A DNA stretch of 64,000 nucleotides, taken from assembly GCA_034926865.1 (NCBI GenBank), contig JAYFQP010000003.1, positions 1 to 64,000 of the forward strand. The letters are read 5' to 3'. Position 1 is the first letter of the stretch. Each line of letters begins with the position of its first letter. Source of the stretch: RGIG1902 sp034926865 (lineage in GTDB: Bacteria; Bacillota; Clostridia; Oscillospirales; Butyricicoccaceae). A program made the translations under genes and the position numbers. Shown in pieces: positions 8,378 through 16,188 of this stretch. Under the pieces are notes generated by a model. That model was not told where the DNA came from, made no database searches, and was given only the letters and a program-made list of their open reading frames with translations.

Positions 8378-9359
8378 ATCCGTCACGCAGCCTTTCCGCC
8401 GTACCTCCGGCGTCCGCCCCTGCGCGTTTTGCCGCGACGAGAGTGCGGACATTTTTAATGTCCAGCAGTTTTGCATACATAAAGGCAAACAGCGGGAAGA
8501 GCCCGAAAGCCTCAAGCTTGGCTTTCTTGCACAAACCAAGCAGATAGTTATCGGCAAATACATCAAAAAGATCCCAGGTGCTTTGATGGCTCAAATAGTC
8601 CCACATGGTGGAATATGGCGTACTGCGCAAAAATGCGTCCTGCGCCGCTTCGGAATCATAAAAAAGCTTCGGAATCACAGCGTGAAGAAGCCCTCCCTTG
8701 GATCTGAACAATATAGATTCATTGAGAGTGTGCTTCGAAACTCTCTGCTGTGCCAAAACAGAAAGTATATCGAGATCAATATAGGCTGTGACAAAATCAG
8801 TAATCTGAGGCTCACCGATCTCCTCCGATACTCTTACCAGCTCAGAATGATAAAAGAATTTGACTATGAGATCTATGCGTGACAGCGATTTGTGGATGGA
8901 AAAATCCGAAACCGCGTCTTCGATGACCGCCTTTATTCTTTTATCGCCGTCAGACAGCTCTCTGCGCCCGGGTTGCAGCAGGCCGGAAAAATACTTCTCG
9001 TCATAAATGGTATCCTGAAGATAGAGTCCCGAAAGATCTCTTTCAAGAACCTTGGCCTTGATAAATACCCTTATATTGTGGATTATATCGGGAAGCTCAA
9101 ACATATCTGTTATACGCCTGTCCGGCGTAATTTGCCGAGCCCAGTCCATCCAGCCTTTAAGCTCATCGCTGATGGCGGAATCAATATCATGAGTGCTGCG
9201 GGGCTGCGCATAACTGAAGAATTCCACAGCCATGAGGCTTTTCAAGATCGTGTCTACATCCGAAGCCCTGCGCAGCTCGTTCTTTTGGGTGCCGGAGAGA
9301 AGCGTACGTTCCCGCATCCTGACAAGCGTGTTCATCTGCGGAAAAACCATGTTCTCCAT
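8367..9359 (-). CDS. ntpC: V-type ATPase subunit C (d-type)
   Basis: This subunit of about 330 residues caps the membrane rotor and links it to the central stalk. It is all-helical, with the family features MNTLVRMRERTLLS near the start and repeated helical segments such as LPDIIHNIRVFIKAKVLERD. Of two close ATGs, the one at 9359 fits GGAGGG better (6-nt spacing) than the one at 9365 (1-nt spacing). It lies between E and F, in the standard order. Confidence 0.9.
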   Translation of the reverse strand: MENMVFPQMNTLVRMRERTLLSGTQKNELRRASDVDTILKSLMAVEFFSYAQPRSTHDIDSAISDELKGWMDWARQITPDRRITDMFELPDIIHNIRVFIKAKVLERDLSGLYLQDTIYDEKYFSGLLQPGRRELSDGDKRIKAVIEDAVSDFSIHKSLSRIDLIVKFFYHSELVRVSEEIGEPQITDFVTAYIDLDILSVLAQQRVSKHTLNESILFRSKGGLLHAVIPKLFYDSEAAQDAFLRSTPYSTMWDYLSHQSTWDLFDVFADNYLLGLCKKAKLEAFGLFPLFAFMYAKLLDIKNVRTLVAAKRAGADAGGTAERLRDGYDL

Positions 9360-9371
9360 CGTCATCCCTCC

Positions 9372-9962
9372 TTAATCAATCAGGCGTTTTAAAAGGCTTG
9401 GGCTTTCGTGTCTCTTAATTTCATTGAGCAGATCTGAAAAAAGAAAACTGTATTCAACAGGAGGCTGTTCAAGAACAAAGCCGCCCTGATTGGGAACTGT
9501 GCTGTTTTCTACAGTAAGTTTATACCTGTCTGTACTCAATTCGAGCATTACGCGCTGTTCAGTGCTGAGAACGCATGCTGTGCGTTCGCCAAGAATTATC
9601 CTGCAAGCTCCATTGATGTCGGAGCTTGCAATCGCGCTGTTAAAAAAACGCAAAAAGTCTTTTGCAGACATATTACAAAGCTCATCTTCCGCCTCATCAA
9701 AGAGCGTATCAATCAGCTCCGCAGCGTATTGCGTCCGTTCTTTAAGTAAGTTAACAGTTTTCTGCCGCACAGCATCCTTGATTCTCTGCTCGCTCTGCGA
9801 AGAAATCTGCTCCTTTTGCCGGGCAAGCATGGCGTCTATTTTGCCCTGCGCGTCAGAGCGAGCCTTTTCCGCCTCTGAGAGCGCATCCTGCAAAAGTTTC
9901 TGCGCTTCGAGTGTCGCCTCATCTTTTATATATTGAGTCAGATTTTCGAGAGTCTTTTCCAT
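9372..9962 (-). CDS. ntpE: V-type ATPase subunit E (peripheral stalk)
   Basis: This 196-residue protein has a long N-terminal Ala/Glu/Lys/Gln-rich helix (about 1-85) that forms the peripheral stalk coiled coil with the small G/H-type subunit, and a C-terminal globular domain that contacts the head. The start at 9962 is chosen because AAGGTGG is well placed before it; longer extensions run into the c-ring gene. It sits 10 bp after the c-ring gene stop codon. Confidence 0.9.
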   Translation of the reverse strand: MEKTLENLTQYIKDEATLEAQKLLQDALSEAEKARSDAQGKIDAMLARQKEQISSQSEQRIKDAVRQKTVNLLKERTQYAAELIDTLFDEAEDELCNMSAKDFLRFFNSAIASSDINGACRIILGERTACVLSTEQRVMLELSTDRYKLTVENSTVPNQGGFVLEQPPVEYSFLFSDLLNEIKRHESPSLLKRLID

Positions 9963-9972
9963 CCTGTCCACC

Positions 9973-10434
9973 TTAAACCAGAATGAAGAGGATAGACATA
10001 ACAAATCCAAGGATGGCGTATGTTTCTACCATTGCGGCATACAAGATACCTTTTGTAGCGGCCTCAGGCTTCTTGGCAAGAATCTGAAGGCCTGCTGTGG
10101 ATACCCGTCCCTGAGAAATAGCTGAAAAATAACCTACAAGCGAAACCGGAAGAGATGCTCCGAGAAGATGAAGGCCCTGCGAGACTTCATGCGCACCATC
10201 TATATTGAGGAAGATGAAAAATGCTATGATAAAGCCATACAAGCCCTGTGTGCCCGGCAGAAGCTGAAGTATCAGCGCCTTGCCGAATTTCTCGGGCTGT
10301 TCTGACGTAAGCGCAGCTGCCGCTTCGCCGGTCATACCTACGCCTTTAGCAGACCCGATGCCTGGAAGAATAACTGCCATAGCCATGCCGATAATTGCCA
10401 GAATTGTTCCCAAATTTTCCGTAAATAAATTCAT
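9973..10434 (-). CDS. ntpK: V-type ATPase subunit K (c-ring proteolipid), Na+-type
   Basis: This 153-residue proteolipid has four transmembrane helices formed by two fused hairpins, as in V-type rings. The first hairpin has lost the acidic residue; the second retains Glu137 in MVETYAILG. Residues matching the five E. hirae Na+ ligands (Leu61, Thr64, Gln65, Gln110, Glu139) are all present with a constant offset of -2: Leu59, Thr62 and Gln63 in LPGTQG, Gln108 in ISQGR, and Glu137. This strongly suggests Na+ transport. The start overlaps the stop codon of subunit I. Confidence 0.96.
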   Translation of the reverse strand: MNLFTENLGTILAIIGMAMAVILPGIGSAKGVGMTGEAAAALTSEQPEKFGKALILQLLPGTQGLYGFIIAFFIFLNIDGAHEVSQGLHLLGASLPVSLVGYFSAISQGRVSTAGLQILAKKPEAATKGILYAAMVETYAILGFVMSILFILV

Positions 10435-12407
10435 AACGATTCCTCCGTTTTATTTGTTTGCATTACATGTTCTTCAATAAGGTTAATATACTTTTCTACT
10501 GTTTTAAAGGGCGAAAACTTTCTTCCCCCACCGCTATAGAACTTTCCGAAAAACTCAACATACTGAAGGCGTATGCCATGTACATATGCCCCCAGAAGGG
10601 AAAGAAAGAGGTTAAGTGCGTGAAGTATAAGCGCCAGAAAAACACCCAGCGTCAGGCGTGCGGCCAGCGGCAACGCACCGATGATCGTATTGAACGCAAT
10701 TGCGATACTGCTTCCGGCGACACCCAAAGCCATAAGCCTTGTGTAGCTTACCAGATCACCGATATACCCGCTGGCTCCGTATAAGGCATAAAGCCCCTGT
10801 ACAAAGCCGCTGAGCCTATGCCCGGTGTTCTCCAAAACAGGCAGGAAAACTATGCCCAAAGCAGCCACAATGCAGAGAGCGACTCCAACATTAAATAACG
10901 CATCGCTGGGCAAAACCAATTTGGAGACTACAAGCAGCGCGAGGCCCGAGAGAAGCAGCATCCATGAAACGCCTCCGGATAACGCTCCCAGCATTTCTTT
11001 CTTTTTTAAATGGATATATGCATTCAGCCCAAGACCTGTCATGATCTGTATCCAACCCATAACCACAGAAATCACGAGGATAGGTATGATATCCACAGTA
11101 GGCGAAAGAAGCACTACCGGCAGAGAGATTCCAAATATGGAACCATACAAAAATCCCCATGCCATAACCGGGAAAGAAAGATAAAAGAAAAAGTCTATAT
11201 TCTTTTTGGTTGGCTTATCGAACTTAAAAAACTTTTTGGCAAAAAGCGTACCGAGCATTAAAACAAGCCCGTAACCCACATCCGCCACCATCATTCCAAA
11301 AAAGGCCATATAAAACGGAGCCATAACCGGAGTCGGATCGACTTCGTCATAAGCCGGCATGCTGTACATCTCCGTAAGCGTTTCAAAAGCGCTGATCATC
11401 TTTTTGTTCTTTAGGATTATTGGAACATTAGGTATATCTAGGGGCTCCACCTGCGCAAAAGAAATATAATATGGGCATGAAAGCTCACGCTTTAAAAGCG
11501 CTTCCAACTCCCCTGTGCATTCGCTGTCAACCCAGCCCATTATCAAAAACGTTGCTTTTGAATCAAGGGTCATGTTCCGAGCTTCATCTCTGGCGGCAAG
11601 ATTCCGGTAAAACTCTTCCGCAAGATCAAGAGACGGCTTTTTTGCTGCTAGAAGGGTAAGGCTTTCAAGAAGCTCTTTCTCTTCATTAACAAGACTTGTT
11701 TCTTCCGCAGCCCATTTATCAAGCACCGTCTGCGGTAAATCGTCATATGGAAAATCATACAAAGCAAAATCGAAGCGCTTGCATATGTCATGGATCTCAT
11801 TTCGCTTTTTCCTGGGAAAAAGAAGGAAAATCCCAACTCGTTCGCTCGAACTGAAAAGCTCTTCGCTGTACCCGCGGCCCTCGGCAAGGGTTTCGTACTG
11901 TTCCATGAAGGTTTGGTACAGCTTCGGCGTTATGCTTCCCGCCAAAGCGTCGGTATACCTGTACTCCCCTGTCAAAACCTGCGGACACGCAAAAAGAGAG
12001 CGCCATGGCGACCACGTCTCCACCAAGCGGTGGATCTCTGTCCTTCGGGTCCGTATAACATCCAGGCGCCCGTACATATTCATAGTATCTGTGCAGATAT
12101 CTTCCCAGCCGTTTGACTCCATTTTTCCCTCGAGCTCGGAAATCGTCATATACGGGAGACCCTTTCTCAGTTTGCCAATGGTATCAACATGCTCCCATTG
12201 AGAAAGAATGCCCTGCGCCTTGACGATCCGTGAAACAGCTTCATTCCATCGTTCGCAGTCATCTCCGGCATGGCAAAGCTCCGTATCCTGCTCTTCCTCC
12301 GGGGTGATCAATTCTACCTTTTGAAATGCCTGAAGCAGCCTTAGCGTGCTATCGCGCTCAGCTTTGGGCACAATGATCGTTGTTTTCTTAATTTCTGCTA
12401 TTGCCAT
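10431..12407 (-). CDS. ntpI: V-type ATPase subunit I (a subunit)
   Basis: This 658-residue subunit has a cytosolic N-terminal half (about 1-330) that binds the peripheral stalks and a membrane half with about eight helices that forms the ion half-channels. The conserved Arg facing the rotor lies in DLVSYTRLMALG. A loop FYMAFFGMMVADVGYGL at the start of the membrane half is typical of the family. It overlaps the upstream stalk gene by 20 bp and the c-ring gene by 4 bp. Confidence 0.95.
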   Translation of the reverse strand: MAIAEIKKTTIIVPKAERDSTLRLLQAFQKVELITPEEEQDTELCHAGDDCERWNEAVSRIVKAQGILSQWEHVDTIGKLRKGLPYMTISELEGKMESNGWEDICTDTMNMYGRLDVIRTRRTEIHRLVETWSPWRSLFACPQVLTGEYRYTDALAGSITPKLYQTFMEQYETLAEGRGYSEELFSSSERVGIFLLFPRKKRNEIHDICKRFDFALYDFPYDDLPQTVLDKWAAEETSLVNEEKELLESLTLLAAKKPSLDLAEEFYRNLAARDEARNMTLDSKATFLIMGWVDSECTGELEALLKRELSCPYYISFAQVEPLDIPNVPIILKNKKMISAFETLTEMYSMPAYDEVDPTPVMAPFYMAFFGMMVADVGYGLVLMLGTLFAKKFFKFDKPTKKNIDFFFYLSFPVMAWGFLYGSIFGISLPVVLLSPTVDIIPILVISVVMGWIQIMTGLGLNAYIHLKKKEMLGALSGGVSWMLLLSGLALLVVSKLVLPSDALFNVGVALCIVAALGIVFLPVLENTGHRLSGFVQGLYALYGASGYIGDLVSYTRLMALGVAGSSIAIAFNTIIGALPLAARLTLGVFLALILHALNLFLSLLGAYVHGIRLQYVEFFGKFYSGGGRKFSPFKTVEKYINLIEEHVMQTNKTEESL

Positions 12408-12717
12408 ATTGGTTTATCACCTTCCCGGCCAAGGCAAGAACCAGCTCCCCTTTATAGGAAGCAAATGATTCTTCTATATTTTTTTTATCGCTATTCCATT
12501 TCCCCTCCAGCATAGAAAGCTGGTGTGAAATCTCTTCATCCTCATTTTTCTGCAGATTGAGCTGAAAACTTTTAAGATCACTGCCGTATTTATCTTCCAT
12601 AGCCTTAATACGCTCGGCAGTCTCCTGTTTCAGCACAGCAATTTTTTCTTTTGCGGCAGATAGTATCATATCCGCATCCTGTTCTGCCTGCCTTACTTGC
12701 TCAAACGCAGCATCCAC
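12388..12717 (-). CDS. V-type ATPase peripheral stalk subunit G/H-like (NtpF position)
   Basis: The first gene of the operon encodes a 109-residue, highly charged helix predicted to be a coiled coil along most of its length, with runs such as QVRQAEQDADMILSAAKEKI. It occupies the position of ntpF in E. hirae, whose product pairs with subunit E. The start is GTG at 12717, preceded by GGGGGAG at 9-nt spacing. Sequence identity alone is weak, as usual for this subunit, so the call rests on position, length and coiled-coil character. Confidence 0.85.
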   Translation of the reverse strand: MDAAFEQVRQAEQDADMILSAAKEKIAVLKQETAERIKAMEDKYGSDLKSFQLNLQKNEDEEISHQLSMLEGKWNSDKKNIEESFASYKGELVLALAGKVINQYGNSRN

Positions 12718-12860
12718 TCTGCTTCACTCCCCCTTTAAAATTAAAAAGCACCATACCTAAAGCTGTTCCCCTCACCCCCGGGAAACAAAAACCTTGAAAG
12801 TATAATGCTCATTTTACGCATAACACTCAACACAAAAAATCCCATATTAAGGTTTGTTTC

Positions 12861-12889
12861 ATTATACTACAATAATATTTTGTAGTCAA
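12861..12889 (-). promoter_or_regulatory. sigma-A promoter of the V-ATPase operon
   Basis: On the minus strand, TTGACT (12889-12884) and TATAAT (12866-12861) are separated by exactly 17 bp. Transcription would start near 12854, giving a leader of about 137 nt before the GTG at 12717. No riboswitch was recognised in that leader. Confidence 0.8.
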
Positions 12890-12968
12890 TATCCCGGATT
12901 GCTTATGACGGCCTAAAAAACGGCTCTACAAAGCATTTTCATCTGCCTGTGGCGCATATTAAGAGCTG

Positions 12969-12996
12969 TTGACAAATACTATTAAAAGCTTATAAT
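12969..12996 (+). promoter_or_regulatory. sigma-A promoter of the AspRS leader
   Basis: TTGACA (12969-12974) and TATAAT (12991-12996) are spaced by 16 bp. The predicted start near 13003 places the leader peptide ATG about 27 nt into the transcript. Confidence 0.82.
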
Positions 12997-13029
12997 AAAT
13001 AAAGTAAAACATATTGCGAGGTGCTATAA

Positions 13030-13071
13030 ATGCTGAAGTTCATTCATCTGTGTAAGGACGATGATATTTAG
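13030..13071 (+). CDS. 13-residue leader peptide with three consecutive Asp codons
   Basis: ATG at 13030 is preceded by AGGTG (13019-13023) at 6-nt spacing. The peptide reads MLKFIHLCKDDDI, with codons GAC GAT GAT at 13057-13065 and TAG at 13069-13071. The stop codon lies inside the 5' arm of the next hairpin. The Asp run just before the stop and just before alternative RNA stems, upstream of an aspartyl-tRNA synthetase gene, is the layout of ribosome-mediated attenuation. The peptide itself probably has no function beyond sensing charged tRNA-Asp. The call is inference from layout; no homologue is claimed. Confidence 0.65.
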   Translation: MLKFIHLCKDDDI

Positions 13072-13220
13072 CGCTTGCCTCCTGTGAAGAGTTTTAACGG
13101 CCGTGCCGTTCTCCACAGGTGCAAGCGCTAAATGTGCTGCGCCTGTGCGGTGAATGACATGGCTTTTTATTTTGCCTTTGCGTCACCCTGCGGGCCTTAT
13201 GCCTGCAGGGTGATTTTTTT
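13067..13220 (+). promoter_or_regulatory. attenuator with alternative stems, AspRS leader
   Basis: Segment 1:2 pairs TTTAGCGCTTGC (13067-13078) with GCAAGCGCTAAA (13121-13132), with inner stems CCTGTG/CACAGG and AACGGC/GCCGTT. Segment 2 (CACAGGTGC, 13114-13122) can instead pair with segment 3 (GCGCCTGTG, 13139-13147). Segment 3 (13141-13153) can pair 12 of 13 positions with the 5' arm of the terminator (13183-13195). A further pairing joins 13040-13048, inside the leader ORF, with 13149-13157. Ribosome position on the Asp codons would select between these states. The direction proposed: stalling at the first Asp codon lets 1:2 form and frees 3 to block the terminator; a ribosome at the stop codon masks arm 1 and favours termination. 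Confidence 0.6.
13183..13220 (+). terminator. intrinsic terminator inside the AspRS leader
   Basis: TCACCCTGC (13183-13191) pairs with GCAGGGTGA (13205-13213), extended inward by G-T and GGC/GCC pairs around a CTTAT loop. Seven T follow at 13214-13220. It lies 90 nt upstream of the AspRS start codon, so read-through must be regulated. Confidence 0.88.
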
Positions 13221-13231
13221 GAAAGGTCGTG

Positions 13232-13285
13232 ATGAAATGCGGCATAAAGACTATGCTGGAGCAGATATCCTCCGAAAGCGATTAA
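13232..13285 (+). CDS. second small leader ORF (17 residues)
   Basis: ATG at 13232 follows GAAAGG at short spacing. The frame runs 17 codons, MKCGIKTMLEQISSESD, to TAA at 13283-13285. It crosses the left arm of the hairpin that covers the AspRS Shine-Dalgarno, so its translation would open that hairpin. It could also be a chance frame; evidence is position and ribosome binding site only. Confidence 0.35.
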   Translation: MKCGIKTMLEQISSESD

Positions 13286-13306
13286 AATAAAATAACGGAG
13301 GTATCT
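13263..13306 (+). promoter_or_regulatory. hairpin sequestering the AspRS ribosome binding site
   Basis: AGATATCCTCCG (13263-13274) pairs with CGGAGGTATCT (13296-13306) with one bulged base. The right arm contains the GGAGG used by the ATG at 13310. This would couple AspRS translation to events upstream. Confidence 0.5.
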
Positions 13307-13309
13307 ATT

Positions 13310-14638
13310 ATGTTAAAACTTATAAACGTAAACTCTTTCTGCTTCGATATCGAAGCAGAACAACTGAAAAACCATATTGGTGAAGATGTAAAAATACACG
13401 GCACCATCTATAAAATACGTGAGATGTCAGGTTTTGCATTTGTCTTGATTAAAACCAAAAGAACAATCCTTCAGTGCGTCTATTCACCTGATTATTCAGG
13501 CTTTGCCCTTTCGCAGCTGAAAGACAACATGAGTGTTGCAGTTCTGGGAAAAGTGATCGCTGATGAACGCAGCAAAACCGGGCTGGAGGTACGACTTATA
13601 AACTTTGAATGCCTATCAGCCCCTGCATTCGAGCCGCCTGTTGTCATCAACAATAAAGAAATATCCCTTTCGCTTGAAAACCTTCTCGACTACCGACCCA
13701 TAACCCTGCGCAATGCAAAAGAGCGCGCTATCTTCAAGATTCAGGCCGGCATATGCCAAGCAATAAGAGGATTCCTCGATGAAAATATGTTCACTGAGAT
13801 TCATACCCCCAAGATAGTATTCAGCGGCGCGGAAGGCGGAGCCAATATTTTCAGCCTCGACTATTTCGGAAAAGAGGCGTATCTTGCCCAAAGCCCACAA
13901 TTCTATAAACAGATGATGGTGGGCGTTTTTGAACGGGTATACGAGATAGCCCCCGTATTCCGCGCAGAGCATCATGATACTTCAAGGCATATAAATGAAT
14001 ATACCAGCATCGACCTTGAAATGGGCTTTATCGAGAACTTTTACGATATAATGGCCCTTGAAACCAGGATGCTTTCCCACACAATGGGATTTCTGAAAGC
14101 AAATTACAATGAGGAGCTGTCCCTTTTAAAGGCTGACATCCCTTCTATAACCGACATTCCTTCAATTCCTTTTCAAGAAGCCAAGGAGTATGTGTCAAAA
14201 ACGTACAGACGCGCGATAACCGACTATGAGGACTTCGAGCCGGAGGAGGAAAAGCTGCTCTGTGAGCTTATTAAAAAAGATACGGGCTGTGATTTTGTCT
14301 TTGTGACCCATTACAAATCCTCAAAACGCCCCTTCTACGCCATGGATACTCCTCAAAACCCCGAAGTCACCGAAAGCTTTGACCTCCTTTTTAGAGGTAT
14401 GGAGATTACAACAGGCGGCCAACGCATACATGACTATGGGAAGCAGGTTGAAAAGCTGGCATCCCGCGGCATGGATCCTGGCGCGTTTTCGAGCTACCTT
14501 ATGGCTCACAAATACGGGTTACCTCCTCATGGAGGGCTTGGATTAGGGCTTGAACGCTTCACAGCAAAACTGTTGGGTTTTCAAAATGTGCGATATGCCA
14601 CTATGTTCCCGCGTGATATAAACAGGCTCGAGCCATAG
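13310..14638 (+). CDS. archaeal-type aspartyl-tRNA synthetase (probably Asp-tRNA Asp/Asn ligase)
   Basis: This 442-residue class IIb synthetase charges tRNA with aspartate. An N-terminal OB fold (about 20-105) binds the anticodon. Motif 2 includes FRAEHHDTSRHINEYTS and motif 3 is GLGLGLERF. The protein has the compact archaeal/eukaryal layout and lacks the GAD insertion of bacterial AspRS. AsnRS is closely related, but three Asp codons in its leader peptide favour aspartate as the substrate. In bacteria this type is often non-discriminating, with Asp-tRNA Asn then amidated by GatCAB; whether that holds here cannot be read from the sequence. ATG 13310 follows a CGGAGG site. Confidence 0.88.
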   Translation: MLKLINVNSFCFDIEAEQLKNHIGEDVKIHGTIYKIREMSGFAFVLIKTKRTILQCVYSPDYSGFALSQLKDNMSVAVLGKVIADERSKTGLEVRLINFECLSAPAFEPPVVINNKEISLSLENLLDYRPITLRNAKERAIFKIQAGICQAIRGFLDENMFTEIHTPKIVFSGAEGGANIFSLDYFGKEAYLAQSPQFYKQMMVGVFERVYEIAPVFRAEHHDTSRHINEYTSIDLEMGFIENFYDIMALETRMLSHTMGFLKANYNEELSLLKADIPSITDIPSIPFQEAKEYVSKTYRRAITDYEDFEPEEEKLLCELIKKDTGCDFVFVTHYKSSKRPFYAMDTPQNPEVTESFDLLFRGMEITTGGQRIHDYGKQVEKLASRGMDPGAFSSYLMAHKYGLPPHGGLGLGLERFTAKLLGFQNVRYATMFPRDINRLEP

Positions 14639-14662
14639 TCTCTCACGCCAAAACAAATATTA

Positions 14663-14704
14663 ATATTGGGATGGGCATGCCGTATGGCATGCCCATCCCA
14701 ATAT
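14663..14704. terminator. perfect 19-bp stem-loop between convergent genes
   Basis: The arms at 14663-14681 and 14686-14704 are exact complements around a 4-base loop (GTAT). It lies between the convergent AspRS and radical SAM genes. T-rich sequence follows on the minus strand, so it could end the radical SAM transcript; no long T-run follows on the plus strand. Confidence 0.7.
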
Positions 14705-14787
14705 GTAAATACCGCAAAAACTTTTGAGCTGCTGCCTGATGTTGCTCTATAAAAAATACAAATGCACTTCTTCTGATGAAACGCCTT

Positions 14788-16188
14788 TTATCTTCCGCTG
14801 CAGACAGCCTCCGCTTCGCTCTTTTGGCAGGCTTTACAAGACGCACAGTCTGGGTGGCTTTCCTGCCAAAGGCATTTGGACACAGGCGCCCAAAGCTCGG
14901 CCTTCTCCCTGCATTTTTCCGAAAGTTCATGAACATCCTCCGGCGCTTGAAGGTCGGTTGAATGGGCCTCGGATTTTTCCACCAGAGCTGTCAGCGCACC
15001 TGGATTATCCAGAAGAGGGCAGGGTCTAAGGTGATTATTATTAAAAGGCTGTCCCTCACGGTATGCGGTAAAGAGCGGAGACTTGAAGGCCTCGATCAAA
15101 GTCTTATCTCTTATATTTGAATCGGAATAATGGATAAAGGCACAAGGCTCCATATCGCCGTTAGGGTTGATGTGAAAATATTTGCGTCCGCCGGCTATAC
15201 AGCCTCCCACATATTCTCCGTCATTCCAGAAATCCATTGTGAAAAGCGGCTTGGTTTTTCTGAACTCACGAATACGATGATACATAAACTCTCTCTGCTC
15301 TGCCGTAGCCATAAGATCCGTGGGGGCACCGCAGCCTACCGGCATATATGTAAAGAACCAGCAGAACTTTGCCCCAAGGTTTATCATCCAGTCAAAATAC
15401 TCTTCACTTCCGATGGTTTCTACGTTCTTGGAGGTATAACAGCAGGAAAGCCCATATGGCAGCTTCTTCCCATGCAGCAGCTCCATAGCCGCTCTGACCT
15501 TCTGGAATGTGCCTTTTCCACGTCTGAAGTCAGTCTCATTTTCAAACCCCTCCACACTGATCGCCGGCACAAAATTGCCTACGCTCAGCATTTCGTCAGC
15601 GAAAGCTTCATCAATCAGCGTGCCGTTTGTGAAGGCAAGGAACACACAGTCATTATGTTTGCGGCAAAGAGCCATGATATCCTTTTTACGAACAAGCGGT
15701 TCCCCGCCGGAATAAACGAACATATGTATTCCAAGATCTTTAGCCTGGTTAATAATCGAATCAAGTGTGTCGATATCCATATTGAGCTTGTTGCCGTACT
15801 CTGCGGCCCAGCAGCCTGTGCAGTGAAGATTGCATGCACTTGTGGGGTCTATAAGAATGGTCCAGGGTATACTGCACCCATACTTTTCCATGGCCTCCGT
15901 ATGGCGGGGATCCCACAGGAAGTTAGCATTTATGACGAAGTTTTCAAAAAGGACCTTCCTAACATGTGGGTCGATATCTGTCCAAAGGCTTCTCACAAGC
16001 TGATGCCAATTATTTTCCGGGTCAGATGTAGCCTGACGTACTCCTGCGATATGATTACGGTAAGATCCTGTATAATCAAGCTTGCCCGCTAAATCCAGGA
16101 GACGCGGCAGATTTATATCGGGGTCTTTGTCCAAATATGCATATGCCTGCTTTATAGCGGCAACCTTAGCGGTTTCCATAATACTCAT
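14788..16188 (-). CDS. radical SAM protein with SPASM-like C-terminal Cys clusters
   Basis: This 466-residue protein has a CX3CX2C motif at Cys119, Cys123 and Cys126 (SACNLHCTGC) that binds the SAM-cleaving [4Fe-4S] cluster. GGEP at 161-164 completes the core. The C-terminal part resembles a SPASM domain, with GGCIAGG (Cys330), GDMEPC (Cys349) and Cys390. A final cluster follows at Cys439, 448, 451, 454 and 463. Helical residues 1-105 precede the core. These suggest one or two auxiliary clusters. The substrate is unknown; no precursor peptide or partner gene is adjacent. The gene is monocistronic by context. The start at 16188 follows AGAAGGAA; ATG at 16179 is an alternative. Confidence 0.85.
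   Translation of the reverse strand: MSIMETAKVAAIKQAYAYLDKDPDINLPRLLDLAGKLDYTGSYRNHIAGVRQATSDPENNWHQLVRSLWTDIDPHVRKVLFENFVINANFLWDPRHTEAMEKYGCSIPWTILIDPTSACNLHCTGCWAAEYGNKLNMDIDTLDSIINQAKDLGIHMFVYSGGEPLVRKKDIMALCRKHNDCVFLAFTNGTLIDEAFADEMLSVGNFVPAISVEGFENETDFRRGKGTFQKVRAAMELLHGKKLPYGLSCCYTSKNVETIGSEEYFDWMINLGAKFCWFFTYMPVGCGAPTDLMATAEQREFMYHRIREFRKTKPLFTMDFWNDGEYVGGCIAGGRKYFHINPNGDMEPCAFIHYSDSNIRDKTLIEAFKSPLFTAYREGQPFNNNHLRPCPLLDNPGALTALVEKSEAHSTDLQAPEDVHELSEKCREKAELWAPVSKCLWQESHPDCASCKACQKSEAEAVCSGR

Noticed and set aside
13003..13220. A stand-alone small RNA (6S-like or SRP RNA) ending at the terminator
   Set aside because: The SRP tetraloop motif and the 6S central-bubble layout are absent, and a translated peptide with its own ribosome binding site occupies the 5' part. 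A processed small RNA cannot be excluded.
12980..13310. T-box riboswitch upstream of the AspRS gene
   Set aside because: No T-box consensus, specifier loop or GGTGG-type antiterminator bulge is visible. The alternative stems and Asp-codon peptide explain the leader better.
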